Origin: Pithys albifrons albifrons
Taxonomy: Eukaryota > Chordata > Aves > Passeriformes > Thamnophilidae
Assembly (NCBI RefSeq): GCF_047495875.1
Contig: NC_092475.1
Location: forward strand, 10,382,501 to 10,446,500
DNA: 64,000 nucleotides
Direction: 5' to 3'
Numbering within the stretch: position 1 is the first letter of the stretch; every line of letters begins with the position of its first letter. Of this stretch, positions 58,801-64,000 are shown in pieces. A model generated the notes under the pieces. That model was given only the letters and a program-made list of their open reading frames with translations. It had not been told where the DNA came from and made no database searches. The position numbers were made by a program, and so were the translations under genes.

Positions 58801-61304
58801 AAATGAGTCACATCTGTACAGCTCCTTGGCAAACAAAAGGCCTGTAAAATTCTACTTTCTTAGGAGTTTCTCACAGGGAAGATATACTTTCATGGGAATT
58901 TACAATTTTTTGCCCTCAAGGCAAACTTTACCATTTCCCTTAATCAAAAGCAGTGTCATTTTTACCACCAAACATCTCACTTCTTCCCATCTGTCCAAAA
59001 CCTCTCCAGTGAGACATGGGCTTGGAAGAACTTGCACGCCTTGGAGGGCCAGATCCAGCACACCAGGCTGACTCAGTTCCTTTTATGACTCTAAGCAGTG
59101 GGCTTACCTATAAATACATAGCCCTGTGTGGATGTAACCCCAGCATGTGCAGTTCCTGGCAGATGCAGAGCAGAAGCCAAGAGACAGAGAAGATTTAAAC
59201 CACACTCTCTCCTGGAATAGTTAAGTGGGACTGAAGTGTAGACTGCAATGGTGCTTGAGCAGTGGTGAGGACAGGTCTGGTTTTGGCAGACACAGAGCCA
59301 TGTGCTGTCCTGTGGCCCAGCTACTGGAAGTGATGGATTTGCTGGGGAGAGACCTCAGCTGGCCGTGTGGGCAGTGTGGAGGAGTCTCCACAATGTCCGT
59401 GCAGTGTTTCCCAGCACTGCTGGGCTCTGTGCACCAGATTAGCACCAGATTGCACTGAGATGGTCCATTTTATTCTACTCTTTGGTCCACCCAAAGGCAA
59501 ACCTCCAAATCTCAGGCACACATCTCCATGTATCCCTGTACAACCTCATATATAGCCTCAAAGTCAAGCATCCCTTGGGTCTATTTAAGACATGTTTTGC
59601 CTGCAGGTCTGGTGATTATGGGAAACGACAAATTGCTCTGAAGAAGAGCTAGTTGACATTTACCATTAGATATATTTTTCTATCATTAAAATGGAAGAAA
59701 ACCTCAAGGAAAATGTCAAGTTTTTAATTACTTCCAAAGAAATAAAACATTGGTAATTGAAGGCGCTCAGTTTGCAGCAGCCAACAAGGGAAACATTTCT
59801 GTAACAACCAAAATGTGTAAGTCTCCAGTCTGTCATGCAGATATTTCCTGCAATGTTCAGCTGGATAGCATCTTTGATTGCTGAAAACTGAAAAAAAAAA
59901 ACAATCTAGGGATTTTTCTTCTTTCAATAAAAATATTCTTAGTCTGTCCACACTCAACCGTTTTGCAGTGGGGAAATATTTTTCTGACCCCTTCTGCATC
60001 CACCACTACAGCAGTAAAATACAGGCTTTGTATTTCCCTCTGCAAAATTTTGCTTCTGCTTTTCTCCCTTTCTCTTAGGATTTTAGTTGCAATTCCCAGT
60101 TCTGAACTCTCATAGGATGGGTCTGGGGACTAGGAAGACCTTTTATTTCAAAGTAGGTTGTCAGCAAACATTCCAGTAAGAGGGTTATAATTGTAAACAA
60201 GTCTTGCCTTGCTCTCTGCTGTCCTGTGAAATGCGAGGAGTTTGCATAAGGCACCCTTATGTGTGGCATGAGGCACTGGTCCCTTGGAGGAGGTTTGCCA
60301 GGTAGTGCTGTTTTGCCACCCCCACCCTCGCAACACTGGTGTCAGCATCTGCTGCCCTCTGCCACAGAGGGGAGGTGGTGGCCAAGGGCAGGAAGTGCAG
60401 GGCAAGAAGTGCTTAACCTGCTTGCTGTGGTCACTTGAGAGAACCTGTTAGTCCTTGAAAGCCAAAAATTATCAAATTGAGAGACTGACCCCAGGACTTT
60501 ATCCATCAGAAGTGACAGGAAAGGAGACAAGACAGTGAAATTGTCTTTTGATAATTATCTATTGAGTTTATACAGATCCTCATGTTTTCTTGTCCCATTC
60601 AAGCTCTTCAGGAAAGTATGTATGTTCCTTTTCTATTGTTAGAAAATACCCAGAATGGAGTTGAAGGATTTTATCTCAGAGGATGTGTGAGGTGCAGAGC
60701 CATAAGTACCAGCAGGTTGTGTGAAAGATGTGTCATCTTTTTGTTTGTTTACTTGTTTATGTGGGTTTTTCCCCCTGAGAGTAAAAACCAGTAATAGTTG
60801 ATGCTGTCATTTAACATGTTCCTTGTAAAGAACAAACCTTCTTCCACTGCCTTCCTTTTCCTGTGTTGTTTCTGAGAAGAAGCTCTGAATGACAACAAAG
60901 CTTCATCTTCCAAAACCACATTCAATGTGGCCATGCACGTTTGTGCTTGGGTTAAAAATATCTCTACAGTTCCAGACATGTTCAGTTCCTCTCTTTTTTA
61001 GAAAAATCTCTGGTTGGGTGTTGGCCCATATAAAGGTGAGCTGGATGGTAACTCGCACTGGTGGATATGGGAAAGAGCTGAGCTGAAAAGGAGGAGGAAG
61101 GTACATTCTCATGGACATAGAGATATCTGCATGCTGGTTCTGACAGGGTGGCACTTAAAAGCAAAGGAATGGGAGAGCACAGAGTAACTGGCACATTTAA
61201 TGTAGGGATGATGTGTTTTAATTTCTCTTTCAACACTTTCTTCAGAAGACAGAACTTCCACAACATGGAGTTAAGGGCCAAGAAATGACAGTTTAATTTG
61301 GTCT
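55856..61304. other. Gene-free unique sequence
   Basis: No gene is supported. The 189-codon plus-strand frame at 58502-59071 is the longest in the window but has no domain, signal peptide or supporting splice sites. It lies in a locally G+C-richer stretch (58200-59500) where many frames overlap on both strands. A12-type runs occur near 59890. Confidence 0.5.
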
Positions 61305-61392
61305 CTGATACTCAATCAGTGCACGGCCTCAGGCAAGTGACTTATCTTTTCTTTATCTACATCAGGGAAACAGAGGCGAAAGTACTTTCCAC
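61305..61392 (+). mobile_element. Probable ancient MIR-type SINE fragment
   Basis: GTGCACGGCCTCAGGCAAGTGACTTATC followed by CATCAGGGAAACAGAGGCGAAAGTACTTTCC (given as two pieces) resembles the MIR core and 3' half: GACCTCGGGCAAGTCACTT...CATCTGTAAAATG...ATAGTAC. MIR/core-SINEs are old amniote elements that survive as decayed copies in birds. The match is by eye and diverged, with the central CTCAGTTTCC part largely lost. Confidence 0.45.
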
Positions 61393-61709
61393 AAGAGTGT
61401 CAGTAAGTTTAGCATAACTCATTAATGTCTGCTCAGAGCTTTTAAATCCTGCAACAGAAAATCCTCTGCAGACACCAGTGGTTAATGCACTGCCAGGGTG
61501 GTAGTCAGGAGGAACCAAAACCCAGCATCCCCACGCCGTGCTTGGCGACTGGCAGGTCACAGGCAGAGGCTGGCTGGTAACGTGGTGCCAAGCGCTGGTC
61601 CCCATCAGCGTGATTAGAGGATGCTCCCACTGGATAAGCCCATGGCTGGAAGAGTGCCAGTAGTGCCTCACTGAGAAACAAACAACCAGTGGATCAGCAC
61701 TGATCACGG
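61393..61709. other. Short gene-free stretch with several CpGs
   Basis: No gene is seen. The sequence 61520-61620 keeps several CpGs (CACGCCGTGC, TGGCGACT, AACGTGG, AAGCGCTGG, CAGCGTGATT) and gives a 116-codon minus-strand chance frame. It lies immediately left of the enhancer-like block and may belong to the same element. Confidence 0.4.
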
Positions 61710-62010
61710 CATTCAGCTAATGAAAATGTATGTAATTGATATTTTATAACTATATGGAGAGAGGATTTTTTAGGCCTTTAATGGTATCGATTGACGGAAT
61801 AAAGCCAGATAGATGTCTCTAAGCTGCAGGCTATAGGGCTAAAGTGCCTTTGAGTCAGGAAATGTATACTTGCTTAAAATTCACTTCAAATTTTCACATC
61901 ATTTGCAGCTTTTAATGGCATTTTTAGACCCTGACAATTAATCACGTAGCTACTTGAGTCAACTGACTGTCTCATTTCTGATCAATTATTGTTTTCAATA
62001 ATAATTCTGC
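61710..62010. promoter_or_regulatory. Candidate conserved noncoding / enhancer-like block
   Basis: Unique AT-rich sequence with dense distinct motifs. They include GCTAATGAAAATG, GTAATTGATATTTTATAAC, GGTATCGATTGACGG (two CpGs), TTTAATGGC, GACAATTAATCACGTAGC and an inverted SOX-like pair. In that pair ATTATTG (61985-61991) and CAATAAT (61996-62002) are separated by TTTT. Paired opposed ATTGTT-type sites and TAATTA cores are typical of developmental enhancers. It has no repeat homology and no open frame. Function is inferred. Confidence 0.42.
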
Positions 62011-62753
62011 ATACTGACTTGTACCAGGATCTGAAAAGAGAGGTACGCTTGGGGATGCACTTTGGGATGTTCTCCTTACAGGTGGTCTCTGACAGAACTT
62101 TGCTACTTGTTCTTTTCTGAGAGTCATCAATGTTCATTTCACATGAAGCTGCTTGGAGTGGCTCAGTGGAGGCAATCCTGCTACTTTAAAAAATATGCAG
62201 ATATTGTTGCTCATTATGTCCATGAGCCCTTCAAGGCAAAGATTTACTCTTGTTATGTGCTGGCACAGCCTCTCAAAAAGCAAGTCTGGGTCTTGATCTT
62301 TACTTAGACTCCTCATGGTGCCAAAATACTTTAAGACTTTTTGGTTCTGCTCATATCCAACTGTGATTGCATGGGCTGTTTTTTTCGGCCATGGTATCAC
62401 ACTGGAAAAGCAATATGTGGAAAGGAGAGTTAATTTTTCTCTATCAAACAGGAAGACTGAAGAGCAAGGTTTCTGCAGGAGTTGGCTCCTACTGCAGAGA
62501 AAAAAGGAGAACCTGGGCAGGCAGCTCTGACATGCAATTCAAGTCCAGATGAGACTGAGTGAAAGGGAGCACGTACAGTAAACCTATTGCAGCAAAGGCA
62601 TGGGCTGGAAAGCTGGTGAGGAGGTTACTTAAGACAAAGCCCAGCAGTGCTGGCTTAGATTTAACACCCAAATGTAGTTTGGTCATTGTAAATAAGAAAT
62701 TGTTCTGTTGTGAGGTGGGAAAGTGATCCAGCAGCAGACACTGGGGGTCCGGT

Positions 62754-62781
62754 GCATGAGGCTCATGAAGCACATGAGGCT
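62754..62781. repeat. 9-base tandem repeat (CATGARGCN)
   Basis: Three imperfect units: GCATGAGGCT, CATGAAGCA, CATGAGGCT. One frame reads HEAHEAHEA. A minor minisatellite. Confidence 0.7.
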
Positions 62782-62810
62782 GTGAGATGGTTAGTTTTCG
62801 TTATTCTATT

Positions 62811-62852
62811 TTCTTTTTCATTTTGTTTTGTTTTGTTTTGTTTCATTTTGTT
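62811..62852. repeat. (TTTTG)n microsatellite
   Basis: TTTTCATTTTGTTTTGTTTTG continuing to TTTCATTTTG: a pentanucleotide repeat of about seven units with two C interruptions. Confidence 0.9.
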
Positions 62853-63539
62853 CTTGAGTACTTTATTTGTTGCTCATCTGGTGATATTTCAAAAGTGAAC
62901 TTGACATCCTTCCCCTTTTCTCTTTTTCACTCTCACTCATTGGAGCAAAACATGGAAGATTCACGTGCAAAGCATTAAACCAAAAGAAGAAAAAAAAAGG
63001 GGTAGAAGACAAGTAAAAGGAAGAGAAGTTGACATTTCCTGATCTCCCTCTCTATGCACCCACGCACAGAGAATGGTTTGGCACATACACATCAAAGGAA
63101 CTAAAGTATGAGTGCAATGCAAGATTTCATTTTCAATTCTTACAAAATGAAATGGTTATATTGAGAGAGAAAAGGAATGGGCTAAACATGAGAGGAAAGT
63201 GCAGAGTCATTCTTTCCCTTCTTGTGGTCAATGTGTCATACTTTGGTTGTAGTTGTGCTTGGGACACTTTGCTGTGGAAAGAAAATTAAGAAAATACTTC
63301 TTATTTGAGTGGTATTGGTAAAATTGTCACTTCATGTGAGAGTGTCATGTCAATACCAGGTCTTAGAGGGCTGTCCCAAAAAATATAACTGTTAAAGTGT
63401 TACTGTAATATTCTCTCCCAGCGCTTCTGTTTCCAGTTCCCCTAATTTTTATTCTGCTTAATTAATTTGTAAGAGCTGGCTTAGACAGTTCAACATTACA
63501 AAACAACATTTATGGAGACAAAGTTGTGGTAATTTCTTT

Positions 63540-63600
63540 GGGTGAAATTCTAGCCCAATGAAGTCAGTAGCAAAACTCCTGCAGCTTCAAGGGTTCAGCT
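63540..63600 (+). repeat. Relic palindromic sauropsid repeat (MITE-like)
   Basis: GGGTGAAATTCTAGCCC, then AATGAAGTCAGTAGCAAAAC, then TCCTGCAGCTTCAAGGG match in order the repeat I recall as GTGAAATCCTGGCCCC-ATTGAAGTCAATGGCAAAACTCC, common in turtles, crocodilians and birds. The element is partly self-complementary (TGAAG ... CTTCA). The family name is not certain. Confidence 0.5.
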
Positions 63601-64000
63601 CATGGCTTCTTAGTGCCATGAAGTATTTGTACTCTGTATGTCTTTTGAAGCTTTGGGAACATTAAGGAAAAATAATTGGGTTTGACTGTTTGGTCATTAA
63701 GAAGGAATAAACAATGGCTTTGAAAGTTATACAGAGTTACAGGGTTTGGTATTTCTCTTGTCCCTGCAGATCTCAAGCCCAAATCAGTTCTTAAAAGTTT
63801 TTGTGACTACCCTAAAAACAGTTGGGGATCTCGAAATGCGGCCATACTCTTTCTGGCCAGCAGTAGTCACATTGTAGCTCATGCGTGTGCTAAGGGTGCA
63901 TGAGATACAAAGCAGAGTTCTCCTGAGTTTCACTGGGTTTGCAGAACTAGCCATAAAAAAGCTTTCCTATATATATGGAGTCTTAGCTGCAGCTCACTGA
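63601..64000. other. Gene-free unique sequence
   Basis: No gene or repeat is supported up to the window end. The last bases include GCTTTCCTATATATATGGAG, a short AT run. Confidence 0.6.

Larger units (their letters stand above)
62011..63539. other. Gene-free sequence with simple repeats
   Basis: No gene is supported. It contains a 9-base CATGAGGCT-type repeat and a (TTTTG)n tract, called separately. The remainder is unique AT-rich DNA. Confidence 0.55.

Noticed and set aside
58502..59071. Longest open frame in the window (189 codons, plus strand)
   Set aside because: No domain, signal peptide, splice or polyadenylation context; locally G+C-richer sequence with overlapping frames on both strands; near the chance expectation.
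1..64000. tRNA, rRNA, snRNA, well-known microRNA, CRISPR array or endogenous retroviral gene
   Set aside because: Scanned by eye for signature words (tRNA B-box, snRNA 5' ends, common microRNA seeds in full mature context, primer-binding sites, spaced repeats); none found, though a by-eye search can miss diverged copies.

Overview
The window looks like a piece of a vertebrate nuclear genome, most likely avian. The evidence is four degenerate fragments of CR1-type LINE 3' ends. They show the familiar antisense order (a variant of GGTTTGGGTTGGAAGGGACC, then ATCATC...TCCAAC, then CCATGGGCAGGGACACC) and remnants of the ATTCTRTG-like terminal octamers. Visible repeat content is low, base composition is AT-rich, CpG is depleted, and microsatellites are short. 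A crocodilian or turtle origin cannot be excluded by eye, but so few repeats fit a bird better. I cannot name the species or locus.

I find no protein-coding gene I can support. The open frames are short, mostly overlap on both strands, lack recognisable domains, and do not form a series of exons with matching splice sites. The two longest (about 185 and 189 codons) are near what chance gives in this much six-frame sequence. I saw no tRNA, rRNA, snRNA or well-known microRNA, no CRISPR-like array, and no bacterial gene organisation. The best reading is intergenic or deep intronic DNA.

Layout: 1-6.7 kb is unique AT-rich DNA with a 23-base T run at 1.7 kb and a homeodomain-motif-rich block at 2.5 kb. 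6.7-25.3 kb is unique sequence with several possible conserved noncoding blocks (11.1, 17.2 and 19.8 kb) and a few palindromic relic repeats. 25.3-26.2 kb holds two CR1 ends in opposite orientation. 26.9 kb is an A/C-rich low-complexity tract. 30.6 and 43.6 kb carry two diverged copies of an unrecognised dispersed repeat. 35.5 kb is another possible regulatory block. 43.6-49.8 kb is the most repeat-rich part: the second dispersed-repeat copy, two CR1 fragments, an old 94-bp duplication, a GTCTGT-type microsatellite, a CACCAG-type minisatellite and AT-rich tracts. It also has a strong regulatory candidate at 48.3-48.6 kb. 51.2-51.6 kb is an isolated GC-rich patch with TATA-like motifs. 61.3 kb resembles an old MIR-type SINE, and 61.7-62.0 kb is the best-looking enhancer-like block.

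If the window has a job, it is probably regulatory: islands of AT-rich DNA with retained CpGs and clustered TAATTA, SOX-like or CACGTA-type motifs in otherwise unremarkable DNA. That is inference; cross-species alignment would decide it. Repeat families are named from memory of their consensus and not from a database search.
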